Assembly: GCF_002878395.1 (NCBI RefSeq)
Contig: NC_061115.1
Span: 98,415,527 to 98,479,526 of the forward strand
Reading direction: 5' to 3'
DNA length: 64,000 nucleotides
Origin: Capsicum annuum
Lineage: Eukaryota > Streptophyta > Magnoliopsida > Solanales > Solanaceae
The notes beneath the pieces were generated by a model. That model did not search any database. It worked only from the letters and a program-made list of their open reading frames with translations, and had not been told where the DNA came from. Made by a program: the position numbers and the translations under genes. This document shows, piece after piece, positions 1 through 10,712 of the stretch (position 1 is its first letter; each line of letters starts with the position of its first letter).

Positions 1-163
1 TAGTAAACAAAATTGGCTTCTAGGAGATTGAGGATGCTATACTTGTTGCTGCTTTGGGGAGATTGGTCCAGGTGACTACACACATTGGGACCTCAGGTTC
101 TGTTGCTATGGAGATGTATGACACTGTTCAAGACCTTCCTCGTCAAACTGCTATTGGAGCTAA
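1..163. other. unassigned left edge
   Basis: No recognisable domain, repeat copy or RNA gene. The sequence is somewhat less AT-rich than what follows and ends abruptly where an LTR-type terminus (TGTCACGACCC) begins. It could be flanking DNA or an internal piece of a retroelement that starts outside the window. Confidence 0.3.
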
Positions 164-528
164 TGTCACGACCCAAACCAGGTCCTGACCGTGATGGGCA
201 CCTCAAGTTCAACGAGGACCAGATACCATCCTCTTTGCATAATCAAACAAAACATAATATAAGTATTGTAGGAAAAATTTTAAACATATCACAAGATAGA
301 TAAGTATGACTCAAAAGAAGTCTAAGAGTTCAATAGCCAATACCAAGTCCACCATAATATCCACAAAGCCTCTAACTAACTAAATATCAATAAAAGTCGG
401 GACAAGCCCCTTACAATAGCAAAAAATAAATCCAAAGGAATGAGTTAATAACGTAAAGAAACCCCAAAATTAAATGAGGTCTTCTGAAGTATGGAAGCTT
501 ACCACTTCAATTTGACTCTCAAGATATT
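164..528 (-). mobile_element. truncated gypsy-type LTR end
   Basis: Read on the minus strand this stretch ends in GGGTCGTGACA, the mirror of the TGTCACGACCC seen at 164. It carries the sequence of landmarks found near the 3' end of the other gypsy LTRs here: a GTGGTAAGCTTCC-like segment, GGGGCTTGTCCC, and TTAGAGGCTTTG. The same landmark order recurs on the plus strand near 61007-61160. It is cut off at 528 by the start of LTR-E1, so only the last ~365 bp of the LTR remain. Assignment to a superfamily is by this landmark pattern only. Confidence 0.5.
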
Positions 529-1245
529 TGTTGAATCTTGGGGGCTGCACCACCATAAAGGGACCAGGTCCCTTAGAATTAGTTAAAGGCAATAACATAG
601 TAATGAATATAAAACTGGCAGAAATGTAAAAGTACAGAGTTTTATTTGGAAACCTCCTTGCTCAAGGGAGGAAAACCCACGGCTTTCCCTCACCTCACGA
701 ATACTCTGAACTCCACTATAACCAAAACTCATTGATTACAGGCTCCATTGAAACTTAAATCTAAGCTCCACTAATTTGTCATAACTCTATTACAAATTCC
801 TCTTGACAACTGTGTCAAATATTTGTTAACTGTAGCCAATATCACCTTAGGTAAATCTACCAAATCACTCTACTGCCAATAGAAAAACATTACTCTCATG
901 GTATGATTAATTCCATTACAGACAAAGAATTGACTCAAGAACAATTAAACTTAAAGCACACAAACACTTGGACCTTGAGTTATATTGAATTTTCGTCAAT
1001 TATCCTTGAGTCCTTGATTTTCAAAATATTGTTAAATGAGAGGCATCCTTATTTATTTATAGTAATGAATCAAACAAGGTTAAAATTTTATTGGACCAGG
1101 TGTCATAACGAGTACACTACAATCCTACATATTTAGTTACACTAGCGGACATAACTGTGCAGAGTGTGACAGTTGTATCACTTTATGATAATCCAGGGAC
1201 CTGGTCCTTTATTATCAATTGATATCATTAAAAGATAGGATATCA
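529..1245 (-). mobile_element. LTR-E1 (copia-like family E, 3' LTR)
   Basis: A 717-bp LTR in minus orientation: element-strand start TGATATCC at 1245, end GATTCAACA at 529. It is clearly related to 50115-50826 (LTR-E3) along its whole length and more distantly to 7573-8319 (LTR-E2). A polypurine tract (element strand AAAATGGGGGAAAAT) lies directly outside its element-strand 5' end, which identifies it as the 3' LTR of the internal region to its right. It contains the quasi-palindrome AGGGACCAGGTCCCT at 559-573 and a variant at 1195-1209. Confidence 0.8.
1050..1062 (-). promoter_or_regulatory. TATA box of LTR-E1
   Basis: On the minus strand this reads CTATAAATAAATA, a good plant TATA box, about 185 bp into the LTR in the direction of transcription. 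The equivalent place in LTR-E3 (50631-50642) keeps CTATAAATAGAT. Conservation between two diverged LTRs supports it as the U3/R promoter. Confidence 0.5.
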
Positions 1246-1262
1246 ATTTTCCCCCATTTTAA
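1246..1262 (-). other. polypurine tract of element E
   Basis: The plus strand reads ATTTTCCCCCATTTTAA, so the element strand has AAAATGGGGGAAAAT immediately before the TGATATCC LTR start. This is the expected primer site for plus-strand DNA synthesis. Two diverged copies of the tract recur further inside, near 1457-1471 and 1673-1685. Confidence 0.7.
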
Positions 1263-1682
1263 TGATGACACTCCATAGCTTTAGAGCATCAAAATTAATT
1301 CAATCATCAGAGAAACTACTGTGTTCCCTCTATCACCATTCTTTTTCTTAATTTGTTCCCTTGGCTATATTTTCTATATTTTAGATTGATAGCCACAATA
1401 GTACCTTATCACATTAGTTCACATAGCACCTGGTCCCTACCATAATGAATCCAGTAATTTTTCCCCTTTTTAATGATGAAAAACCATAGCTTCAGAGCAT
1501 CAAAATTCATTCAATAATCAATTATTTTCCCCTATCATCATGCTTCCTCAAAATGTGTTTCCCCTTTAAATATCACCCTTATTTAAGATAGATAGCCACA
1601 ATAGTACCTCATCACATTAGCTCACTTAGCATTTGTGCACAATAGCACTTGTTCCCTACCATAATGAATTTAGTATTCCCCC
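1261..1682 (-). repeat. two ~211-bp tandem units carrying extra PPTs
   Basis: The segment starting AATGATGACACTCCATAG at 1261 recurs at 1472 (AATGATGAAAAACCATAG). Both are followed by AGAGCATCAAAATT, GATAGCCACAATAGTACC and CCTACCATAATGAAT in the same order and spacing. A third start with TTTTGACATCATT is seen at 1683. Each unit ends in a C-rich/T-rich tract matching the polypurine tract on the element strand, so the element carries three PPT-like sites in a row. Confidence 0.75.
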
Positions 1683-1740
1683 TTTTGACATCATTGAAAA
1701 GAAAGAAAAGTAAACCATGAATAAGATAAGCACAAATTAG

Positions 1741-2282
1741 TTAACTTATGGCTACTAGGGCAACACTAACATGAATGAACATCTTTGAGTAAAAGAGACA
1801 GATAATAAACACAAAAAGGATTTCATTCATAATAAGTAGGATTAGTACCATTACAGCATACCAAAAAAACATAAACATGTAAATTTTCAAGAGCAACATC
1901 ATAAGCATGGACATGAAACTGACACATGAATAATATAGGAATAACAAAACTTAGATAGAGGGGGGTTTTGGGGAGAGAGACTTGAGTAACATCTCCATTA
2001 TAGAACTCTCGATTACTTGAGCATTTAATAGTTTTTTAATGAGGTTATTAACTTCTGTATTCATCCCTTGAACCTCCTTAGTGAGATTTTCAACCTTAGT
2101 CTATAGTTTGCATTTTTTCCAATAAGTTTTTCATTGACACCTATTCCCTCTGATGACAGCTTCTGAATTTTCAATCTTAGTGTGAGAATTTCTGCATCCT
2201 TAGTGGCCATAGAATATCTCATCTCCACAAACTCCTTACTCAAACTCTCTTGAATTGCTAGTAGTTCTGACACCTAGGACAG
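1741..2282 (-). pseudogene. C-terminal coiled coil and hydrophobic tail of the family E non-pol protein
   Basis: The minus strand between 2273 and 2061 reads as about 70 residues starting MSELLAIQESLSKEF, with a heptad-like spacing of Leu/Ile/Met that suggests a coiled coil. A further minus-strand segment (1947-1741) is extremely rich in Met, Leu, Phe and Ile and could span a membrane twice, but it lies in a different frame, so at least one indel separates the two. The position just downstream of the duplicated Lys-rich block suggests this is the end of the same ancestral reading frame. No start codon can be assigned. I do not recognise a function. The hydrophobic tail may be only the effect of AT-rich composition. 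Confidence 0.4.
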
Positions 2283-3710
2283 TCCCAATCTTCCCTTCAG
2301 CACACTCACTTTTAACTAAAGTAGTCAGCGTCAACATTTTTTTCCTGCTCCAGGAGTTCCCTTTTCACAAACTACCCTAAAGTGATAAAACACCCTTATC
2401 AAAAAGTATCCAAAAGGGATATCATGCCTTCCATCCTTTTAATAGATCACTTTGTACATATGTTGAATTGTTAGGGTAGGAAGACTCCAATTCAAACTTT
2501 CTTGTACACTCAATGACATATAGATCCACAGCAGAAGAAATAGTCCCTTTTTATGATCTTGGTAGCACTAATTTATTGATAAATTCAAAAACTAGTTGAA
2601 ATTCTCCTTTGAAAAATTTCTTTCCCACTCCAGCCACTTATGATCACCCTAATTTTGATGCATTTATCATGAATTCTATTGCGAGTTATTGTTTTAAGAT
2701 AGTCCTCACACCAACAATGGGAACATTCAAAATTTTCACAAGATTCCTTATACTAGAGCAGCTAATCTTAGCCCATCTTCAAATAATTTCATAGTATAAA
2801 AGAATTGTCTCATTTAGCTTCATAGACAGAGGGAACTAGTTCTACCATTAGATGTAACCACTCCTGGTGTCTAACATACTCTACAATATCAACCATTTCA
2901 ATCTTTTCAAGGATCCTGGAGTCAAATACTCTTCCAGTCAACACTTCTTGAGATTTTAGTATTTTATTTGTCTCTTCTCTAGACATAAAATTTTCTTCCT
3001 TATCCTTCTTTCTTTTTATAGAACAACTACTTGGTTCCTCCTCTGCAACTTCTCTCTTCTTGGGATAAGGTCCCATAGAGAATTTCCTTTTCTTGACTGC
3101 AATTTGCTTTTGTTTCAATCTAGTAGGGCTTCTATACCTTAAAGTGGAAGACCTGGTCCTTCCTTCATCACAAATTTCTTTTCTTCTATTTTCAGTTTTG
3201 ACAATGGCATCAGGATCAACTTTCTCAACTTGACCAACATGAATAATTTTGACATTTTCTTCCTATACTACACTGGTTTTCTTCAGTCTTTTTCTCCTAG
3301 TAGTCGATAACTTGGTAGCCTTTATAGTATCCCCTAATAAATTCTTCTCAAAACGCCTAGTTGAGTATGTTCTATCAACCTTTATACTAGTGTCTAACAC
3401 CTTCTCTATACCCATATTTCCCCATTGCTTCTATAGTGACCACCTAAGTAGTGGTTTATCATCATTGACCTCGTTTTCCTTATTTGGAGATTGCATAAAC
3501 TCCTAAACTTTAGGAAGATATTTTTTAGTGAATGGATCACTTGCCTTCTCACCAACTATAGGCTCTTATCTATTGTAGGAGATTTCACTTGGATTATTTG
3601 CAAGCAAGATTAAATTCTCATCCACCCAATTCTTACTACTAGAAAGATCAAACCTTTTCACTAGAATTTAGTCATAAACTAGTTGAGCAAATATGGGATA
3701 CACTCCCCAC
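2283..3710 (-). pseudogene. Lys/Ser-rich transposon-associated ORF, duplicated copy 1
   Basis: The best preserved part is 3118-2810 (minus), about 100 residues. It has a basic N-terminal half rich in Lys, Arg, Glu and Ser, with blocks such as KKRKFSMG and SIKRKKDKEEN that could act as nuclear targeting signals. It then runs into a hydrophobic/acidic segment around GRVFDSRILEKIEMVDIVEY. That second segment resembles the putative plant transposon protein domain often annotated in Solanaceae repeats (from memory of the family, not searched). Reading continues to lower coordinates through many stops and ends near 2283. The block 3711-5140 is a diverged second copy in the same orientation. Function unknown; the sequence is dead in its present form. 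Confidence 0.5.
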
Positions 3711-5140
3711 TTTCCCTTCAATGCACCTATTTTCCACCAGTGTAGTTAAGCTAATCAATTGTTTGATTCTTCCTAGTGTTCCTCTAGTCCCAATCACTCT
3801 AAAATTATTAAATACTTTATTCAATAAGTTACCATAGGACATCCCATGCTTTCCTTCCTTTGCTTGAACCACTTGTATATATTCTCTATAATTAGAGAAG
3901 ATAAACTCATTAAATCAAACTTACTTGGGTATTCAATTAGAAACAGATCAATACTAGAGGAAGTTGTTCTTTTCTTTGATCTTGGTAGCAAGACCTTATT
4001 AATAAATTCAAAAAACAACTGAAACTCACTCTTTAGAAATATCTTCTTTACTATAGCTATTAAGGTCTCACCTACTTTTAACTCTACAATCATAAAATTC
4101 AGTTGTGGGTTTTCTCTTCACAACTTTACTCACCCCAACAATAGATAGATCAGGAATTCCTCTAAAGGATTCTTCATCTAGCCATATTTTTTTTCCTAGC
4201 ACTTATGCAGATAGACTCAACCCATCTTCTGAGAAATCTATTTAATAATAGAATTCACTTAATTCATTTAAAAAAACCACTGGTGTCGCTTCCTCAAATA
4301 AATACAGTCATCCTTGATTCCTAATATATTGTAATAATTCCACCATCCCAGGTTTCTCATAAATTTTGGGATAAAAAATTTTTCCTTACAGCACCTTTCG
4401 TGTCTTTGGCATTTCCATCCTTCTTTATATGGACATATTTTTCTTTTATTTCTCTTTTTTTATTCTATTAGGCTCATTAATTGGCTCTTCATTTTCATCA
4501 ATTTTTCTCTCCTTGGGACTAGATCCCTTAGAGACTTTCTTCCTTCGCACAACTATGTGCTTTTTTTTACTTACGCCATGACTTTCAAACTTAGAATAAG
4601 AGGACATGGTCCTTTTATCATTATGAGCTTCCATTCTTTTCTTTTTAAATGCAATGACAATAACAAACTTATTTTCCTCATCTTCTCTTACCTCTACAAC
4701 TTTAAGTTTTTCTTCTACGCTGACAGTATATTTCCTGAGTCTTTTTTTTTAGTAGTAGAGGACTTATTCTTTTTCATTGCATCATCTAACAATTTTATCC
4801 CAGACCCTTTATTGGAGTAAGACCTCATAACTTTTTTACCAGAGTCAATTAATTTCTTCTTTTCTTTACTCTCATTCAACTTCTTTATTTTAAAGATTAG
4901 AGGTTGTTTATCCTTATCCTCTATATTTTATTCATTTGGTGGTAATACAAACTCATTATCCTCTTTTAAATCCTCTTTTTCTTCTGCTATTTTCTTTTTC
5001 CCACTAGAAAAAATTTCCTTGGGATCATTTCCAAGTAGAAGCATGTTTTCAGCTCCTAAATTTATACTACCGAGAGAATCAGATTTATTTACATGAATCT
5101 AATCATTAGCTATATTAGCAAATATAGAATTTGTCTCAAA
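3711..5140 (-). pseudogene. Lys/Ser-rich transposon-associated ORF, duplicated copy 2
   Basis: A direct repeat of 2283-3710 with a period near 1428 bp. The plus-strand start ACTCCCCACTTTCCCTTCA matches TCCCAATCTTCCCTTCA near 2283, and the right ends share a GCTATATTAGCAAATAT-like segment (5110-5130 against 3680-3695). Minus-strand stretches 4634-4446 (Ser/Lys-rich, SKKKHIVVRRKKVSKG), 4093-3821 (LPRSKKRTTSSSIDLFLIEY) and 3872-3672 are the counterparts of the basic and C-terminal parts of copy 1. The 4093-3821 part is better preserved here than in copy 1, where the same region is full of stops. Several frameshifts break the frame. Function unknown. Confidence 0.5.
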
Positions 5141-6035
5141 AAGGGTAGTAGAACCAGGTTCCTATAACTTATCTAAAGTTTTGATACCTTTCAATTCCTT
5201 AGAGGGATCCTAGATTTAAGGGGCACCGAAGGATTTTGGTTTTTCAGAGGACAGAGATCCTTCAATTTTAAGAATCTCTTATTCAATTGGAGAGCCAAAG
5301 CATTTGTTTAGGTTTTCCTATAGGATAAAACATTTTCTGGGGTTTAGAATTTCAACTAGAGGAGTTTCACTTAGGGTTTCAGGAGTCTTATTAGAAGGAT
5401 TGGCAGGTAATAAATTTTGTGGCTCTTGAGAATGATCTAAAAAATAGATCTTTCATGAGGTTTAAAGTAGAAGAAATTTCATACATTTTAAGGTTGATTT
5501 TTTTAGAATGAAATAAGAAGGATAAGTTTTGATCAAAATCTGAGTTAATTGAGAAGATAATGAGTTTATAGGATTTGAATTTATAAGTAAATAGATGACC
5601 ATTTAACATTTAAGAGATACCTTTTTTAACAGACTCATCTAATGACAATGGCTGTGACTCTTTACTTTTGAATTATTTTGACAGCTTTTGTTCATTTTGA
5701 ATTGGACAAGTGGCCTTTTTAAATAGAGGTTATATAAAACTCAAGGCATATTATTTTGGTCTCGATTGAAAGATGGGTCCAGGTTCTTCTCCTTTTTGAG
5801 TGAAATCTCTACTTGTGTTTCTTCAATTATTTCCTTCCAATGTTGTTCCCTTGGGTGTATACCTACAAAAGTATGATCTAATTTAGATTAGCATGCACCT
5901 ACTTTATCACAAATCCCAATATCCTTTACATAGCCAAATTTTGAAAGATACACTAATTCATATACTATTCATTCTGGTGAAGCTTCTTTCTGATAAGAAT
6001 TTCCTAGGGCCCAGGTCCCTTAAAATCGTCTAGTT
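5141..6035 (-). other. family E internal sequence, unassigned
   Basis: Between the duplicated block and the gag remnant. Three GGTCC-type quasi-palindromes (near 5151, 5774 and 6006) occur here. One minus-strand open stretch of 72 codons (5609-5391) has no recognisable motif. Copia pol would be expected here, but I find no integrase, reverse transcriptase or RNase H motif. Confidence 0.4.
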
Positions 6036-7340
6036 CAAAATGAGACACCTTTATCTTGAAGTGTCTTGAGAGAGAGAGAGAGATGGAGAGAAAACACAGT
6101 CAGACCTTCTATTATTATGGTTTAAATTCTTTTAATCAATGAGCTATTCCTGACTGTAGTCCCTTTTCCCATGCCTAAGACCATGACTATAAATTGGGAT
6201 TTGGAACCCACTTAATTTTGAGTTCCCAGTAGGAGGATAATGGTGTGATAAAATTCTTCTTGACCCATCTAGGTAGTGATAGCTTTCTCTTTTCCCTTTT
6301 TAATGATTTACAGTCCTCAGAAGGTGTATTCTCCTACTTATTAAATTCAGTACTCCTTGATTTAGCCTTAGGCTAGTGCTGATGTCCTTTTCTAAAAAGT
6401 CCATCTCTTCTATAGTGAATACATATGATTTCTTACTCTTTACTTTCAACATAATGAGCATTCATTCCATTTGACTTAACAGGTTGGATTTCTCCTTGAT
6501 AGCCCAATCCTTTATCATCATTAACACCCTGACTAATTAGATTAGAAAGGATCTGTGAAGAAGCAGTTCATTTAAGAGACTTGTTCAACTTTTCTCTTAA
6601 GTGAAACAGGTTTCTTTCTAATTCTTTATTCATGTGAAGTGCAAACATAAGGTGTTTTTAAGAATTCTTATGTTTTTCTTCGATAACAATTTGAAACCAT
6701 GAAACTTCCTTCTTCTTTGTGTCATCTAAATCATTTTCTTTTTTTAGTTGAATCATACAACATAAATTCTCAAATTTCAATTTAGAGAACATTTCTTTAG
6801 TTTTTGATTTATCAAGATTTAAAGCAATCAACTCATGTTCTTGATTCTTTACTTTCCTTTGTAGTGCAGAGTCTTTCAACATACTTGCAAGATTTTTTAT
6901 CTTCATAGCAGCGTAGTTATCTAGATTTTCCTTAGGATCAAAGAGTGTTACCTCCTTTTTATCTTTATCCTTTATTGTTGCTATAAATTAAAACATGGAA
7001 TCACAAATAACTGGATTGTCTTGCACTTCTAGTATAGAAACATCTCCTATCTTCACATCTTTACTTGAATTATTGGAGGAGTCTCCCCATGCTGCCATTT
7101 GAGGACGCCAGGTACCTGAGATTATTTTCTTATCATTTTGTTTCAACATGAAATCATCTCTATTCTCTCTGTCTTTGCAAGATTTTGTGGTCAAGTCTTC
7201 TAATGCATCCAACACCATTCTTACTATACAACTGGTTGCATTTTTTTCATGTTGATGTTTCAGGATTTTAATTATTCTATTGCACTGGGTAGTTTATGAT
7301 TAATTCTTCAGAGTTTCCACCTTTGTGAAAAACTTTAATT
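6036..7340 (-). pseudogene. copia Gag C-terminal remnant (element E, first internal region)
   Basis: Minus-strand reading. Near 7320-7270 the phrase VFHKGGNSEEL is a decayed CCHC zinc knuckle. At 7218-6988 a segment contains MAAWGDSSNNSS, the Trp-Gly-Asp plus Ser/acidic pattern that follows the knuckle in copia Gag. A Lys/Glu/Leu-rich coiled-coil stretch follows (6906-6658). Then comes NDDKGLGYQ and a second C-x2-C-like remnant reading CIHYRRDG (near 6440-6400). The knuckle lies only ~250 bp from the PBS, so the N-terminal half of Gag is missing. The copia reading fades near 6040 at the place where the related copy (8320-9854) continues into protease and pre-integrase. Stops and frameshifts throughout; non-functional. 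Confidence 0.6.
6068..6088. repeat. (GA)n microsatellite
   Basis: A run of about nine GA dinucleotides. A shorter GA run sits at the homologous place in the second copia remnant (8560-8575), so the seed of the repeat predates the duplication. Confidence 0.8.
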
Positions 7341-7558
7341 TTACAATTTAATTTACAAAGATGACCACCCTTTTTATAGCTCTAATAATCCTTATGCCAA
7401 AGGTGCAACATCAGTGTCTTCTTCACCTGACTCATATTCTAAATCCTTCAAGGTAAGGAATCTATCTTATTTTGCTTCTTTTATTTCTACCCCTAGTTCT
7501 GTTATATCATCCATGATGACCAGAACACTCTAGGTATGAACCTTTTACTATAAATCCA

Positions 7559-7572
7559 CTATGATACCAATT
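7559..7572 (-). other. primer binding site of element E (first internal region)
   Basis: The element strand reads AAATTGGTATCATAG directly after the LTR-E2 end, matching the initiator tRNA-Met 3' complement (TGGTATCAGAG) with one or two changes. Confidence 0.65.
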
Positions 7573-8319
7573 TCTAAAACCTTGAGGCTAGCAGCACACA
7601 GTGAGGGACCAGGTCCGTCAAAGTCAATATCAAGATAGAACTATAAAGCAACTAGGAGGTGCTGGAAATTTAAAGGCGATGCAAGAACATAACAATACAA
7701 GATTTTTACGAAGAATCCAGGAAGGTAAAAACCATGGCTTTCCCTCACAAGAACCAAAATAGTCCACTATAACTAATCTCTTGATAATAGACTCGACTAT
7801 AAACCAAACTCTAGGTTCCTCCAACGTTCAATACCTCTATTGTAAGAACACCTTGATAATTCATCCATATTTACCTCCAAAACTAGTTAACTCACACCAA
7901 TAAAATCTTACGAAACACTACCTAAGCACTCTCTACTCTAAAAGAAAAACACTACCCTTATTACATAAGTAGTTTAGTTTAAACATTATTACTTACTCAA
8001 GAATAATTTCAATTAAGCTCACATTAATGGCTTGAAAATTGAGTAATGTTGTAATGAGGTTTTGTTGCCTCTCTTTACTCTTTATAATTTTTACAAAAAT
8101 CAATTGATGAAGAGGAGTATCATTTTTTTATAGTTGAGTGATGATTAGTGATGAAAGATCATTAGACTTGATGTCCTAATCAATACAAAATGGCACCTGT
8201 AAGATTTCTTCATAATAGGACAATATTATGCAGACAACATGTGCCAATTGTGTTGTATCTTGTACATCCAAGGACCCGGTCCCTAGCAGTTTATCAAGTC
8301 ATCATCGGAACTACATATA
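7573..8319 (-). mobile_element. LTR-E2 (copia-like family E, middle LTR)
   Basis: About 747 bp, same orientation and landmark order as LTR-E1 and LTR-E3: quasi-palindromes at 7604-7618 and 8270-8284, the AACCATGGCTTTCCCTCAC segment, AAAAACACTACCC, and a right end near 8319 that is too diverged to place exactly. It is noticeably more diverged from E1 and E3 than those two are from each other. It may therefore be the middle LTR of a tandem array or the LTR of an older related element. Confidence 0.65.
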
Positions 8320-9854
8320 GAAATACATATTTTTAAACCTTTTAGCTTTAAAAATAATCTCTCCAGACTTCAAGCTTTACATAGTATATCAATCAGTTTG
8401 TCATTGATCTGAGAAATAGTTTGAAGAATGTGTTTGAGTCCATTTACATAATACACATCTTCTATATCATGATCGAGATATTTTACCATTTTTCCTATAC
8501 CATGGATATAACCTTTTTTATCATTTCCAAATGAGACACCTCCACCCTAAAATGTCTTGAGAGAGAGAAATAGTCATTTCTTCTAGTCATATGCTTTGAA
8601 CATCTACTATCCATGAACAAGTTCTGACTGCAATCTAGTTCTCCCACCTACAAACATTGTCATTTTTAGATTTGGGAATTCATTTGAGTTTGAGCTCCCA
8701 AAAGAAATATAAGGGTGTGATCAAATCTTTCTCATCCTATCTAGGTTGTGAGTTATTATTCATATTTTTCAAAGGTTAAGAATCCATAGTATAGGAATTT
8801 TCCAACTGGATATATCTAGCACTGTTCATTCTATGTCTAAGCCAACTTTAACTATTTTGTTTCAAGTGGTCATCTCATTCACAATAAGTACATAGAAGTT
8901 TATGGACCTTATTTCTAATAGTGTGAACATCTTTCCCTTGAGATCCAAGTTATTGGATTCTATACAGATATCTAAGGGCTTTACCATTATTGACTCCTCA
9001 CTAGTAAATTAGAAACGCTTTGTCAGGATGTTTTCTATTTTTAGAATTTGATAAAATCTTTGCTTATACCGTCAAGTTCCCTTTATAATTCCTCATTCTT
9101 ATGAAGTGTAGTCATCAGGTGCTTTTGAGAATCCCGCAATTTCTTCTCAAGCTCAATTTGAAGCCTTGAGGCCTCTTTATTCCCTTTACCATCAAAATCA
9201 TTTAGTTTCTCTAGTTGACTTATTAAACTCGGATTTTCAAACTATAATTTAGGGTACAATTCTTCTATTTTTGCTAACTAGAGAGTTAAGGTAATTAATT
9301 CAAGCTCTTGATTTGCTACTTTCTCTTGTAAATCATTTTTCTCAACAGTCAGTTCAAGCACAAAATCAATCAATACATTTGCAAGTTTATTTATATCTCT
9401 TGAAGAGTAGTTATCTAAATTTTCCTTAATGTTATAGAGAGTTACCTCATTTTATTCTTCATCTTCTGTATTTTTTATAATAGCAAACAAAGAATCATAG
9501 GTGAATTCGCTATCCTTTACTGCCAGCATAGAAATATCTTCAAATATTTTAGCTTTATTAGATTCACTAGAGGAATCTCTCTAGACATCTAAAGCCTACT
9601 TTACTGCATAATCATCTATGACTTTTCTTTTGGACTTTATAGATACCAGGACCATTTTCTTACCTTTGTTAGCTCTAAATTCAGATATTCTTGATAGTCT
9701 ATTTTGTGTAGTAGGAAATCCTTGATAAAATGCTCAGGACTTCCACATCTGTGAAATACTTAAACAATACCCTTATTTTTGTTGTTGATTCATTTCCTTT
9801 GAAATTGGCCATTTTTTTCCTTACTCTCACAATTCTTTTGGCCAAGTGAGCAAC
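8320..9854 (-). pseudogene. copia Gag knuckle to GAG-pre-integrase remnant (element E, second internal region)
   Basis: Minus-strand reading from 9854 downward. A CCHC zinc knuckle remnant reads FHRCGSPEHFIKDF (about 9775-9730). It is followed by DYQEYLNLELTKVRK, the Ser/acidic segment RDSSSESNKAK, a coiled-coil region, a second knuckle-like motif CTYC..DDHLKQN (about 8925-8880), and, close to the left end (8560-8330), VSFGNDKKGYIHGIGK and IEDVYYVNGLKH. The last two are the signature order of the copia protease/GAG-pre-integrase junction. The same gag segment exists as a diverged copy at 6036-7340. Integrase, RT and RNase H are absent because the homology stops at LTR-E2. The right edge is cut by insertion of element A; the missing N-terminus of Gag lies 40 kb away at 49830-50095. 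Confidence 0.65.
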
Positions 9855-10007
9855 TGTACCAACCCAAGACTTTCCCATAGTCATCATATGATACTTAGGA
9901 CCACAAGTTAACCCTTGTACCAGCATACTATTAAGCAACTGATTTAAATATGTATAAAAATGATTGAGTTTACTGTACGTAAGTATAATCATGATGAAAG
10001 CTAGAAA
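9855..10007 (-). mobile_element. LTR-A1, left piece (before F insertion)
   Basis: Starts TGTACCAACCCAAGAC, aligning with TGTAATGACCTAAGAC (32516) and TGTAACGACCTGAGAC (47077), and continues through AACCCTTGTACCAGCATACTATTAAG. On the element strand this is the 3' end of the LTR. It breaks at 10007 where LTR-F1 begins and resumes at 27462. The five bases outside its left end (GCAAC) belong to copia gag. No matching duplication is visible at the right end of A. Confidence 0.8.
10003..10007. repeat. target site duplication of array F, left copy
   Basis: AGAAA, matched by GGAAA at 27462-27466 (four of five). Element A copies at 32667 and 47240 show the uninterrupted site, so this is the footprint of a single F insertion. 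Confidence 0.6.
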
Positions 10008-10225
10008 TATAATACTCCGTACTTCTACCTAGCTTAAAATCATCCCAAGAATGTTAGAAACTTACCTTGAAAGTTAAATCCATTTTTGTACACATGGAAT
10101 TTTTAATATTTTCACTTTTTGTTGAGTGGAAAACTGAATTAGATTTCCAACGATAAAAATTTCGTGCAAATCCATTATCAGAGTAAAAAGTTATGGACGT
10201 TTTACCGAGAGCTGTCAGAACCACC

Positions 10226-10485
10226 TAGGTGCGACGGACTGGTTGATTGACCGTCAATATAGCGACAGACAGTTGCCTAAACCGTCGTAGCTAAGGTAGT
10301 AAGTTAGTCTTTTAGCTAAGGAACGATGGACAGGTTGATGGATCATCGAACTTGCAATGGACCATCGCCCAAGCCTTCACTACTAAGGCAGTAAGTCCCT
10401 ATTCTATCCTAGGTGCGATGGTCAAAATGAAAGACCATCAAGCTAGTGATGGACCATCGGACGAGCCATCGCAGATCCCTTTCAT
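10226..10485 (+). repeat. three ~90-bp GACGG/CCGTC tandem units in U3 of LTR-F1
   Basis: Three successive units, each with a GCGACGG-type word, a CCATCG or CCGTCG complement and a GGYAGTAAGT-like tail. The complementary words (GACGG against CCGTC) allow several hairpins. Equivalent blocks lie at 18030-18285 and 25105-25365. The block is clearly more GC-rich than the rest of the LTR and starts ~220 bp from the LTR tip. Confidence 0.65.
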
Positions 10486-10632
10486 CAATTTAAAGTCATT
10501 TTAAAAGGGTATTTGGGTTTTTTTCTGCCCATTTTAACCATTAATTATACCAGACAATAGCCCATAAATTTATTAATTATCTATAACATCAAATAAAGGG
10601 TTTCTCTCAAAGATCAATCCTCAAGAAAAAGA

Positions 10633-10712
10633 AAACCCTAGGTGTTTAATTTAAAGTCAAGAATTCAAGTTTTTCTCTATCAATCTTCAAGAAATCATCC
10701 ACCGAGGTATGT
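10633..10712 (+). promoter_or_regulatory. AAACCCTA box and splice-donor-like AG|GTATGT in LTR-F1
   Basis: AAACCCTA (10633-10640) lies downstream of an AT-rich TATA-like stretch (10565-10600). It is followed 67 bp later by CCGAG|GTATGT (GT at 10707-10708), a near-ideal plant 5' splice site. LTR-F2 (CCCAG|GTATGT, GT 18512) and LTR-F3 (CCAAG|GTATGT, GT 25590) keep the donor. The same order is seen on the element strand of A, B and D LTRs. Function as promoter/5' exon is inferred. Confidence 0.5.

Noticed and set aside
85..303. 72-codon open frame at the left edge
   Set aside because: It crosses the LTR terminus at 164, so it cannot be a natural gene.
1741..1947. possible small membrane protein, minus strand
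   Set aside because: Strong Met/Leu/Phe bias can follow from AT-rich sequence; no conserved start. Reported only as a tail remnant of the family E ORF.
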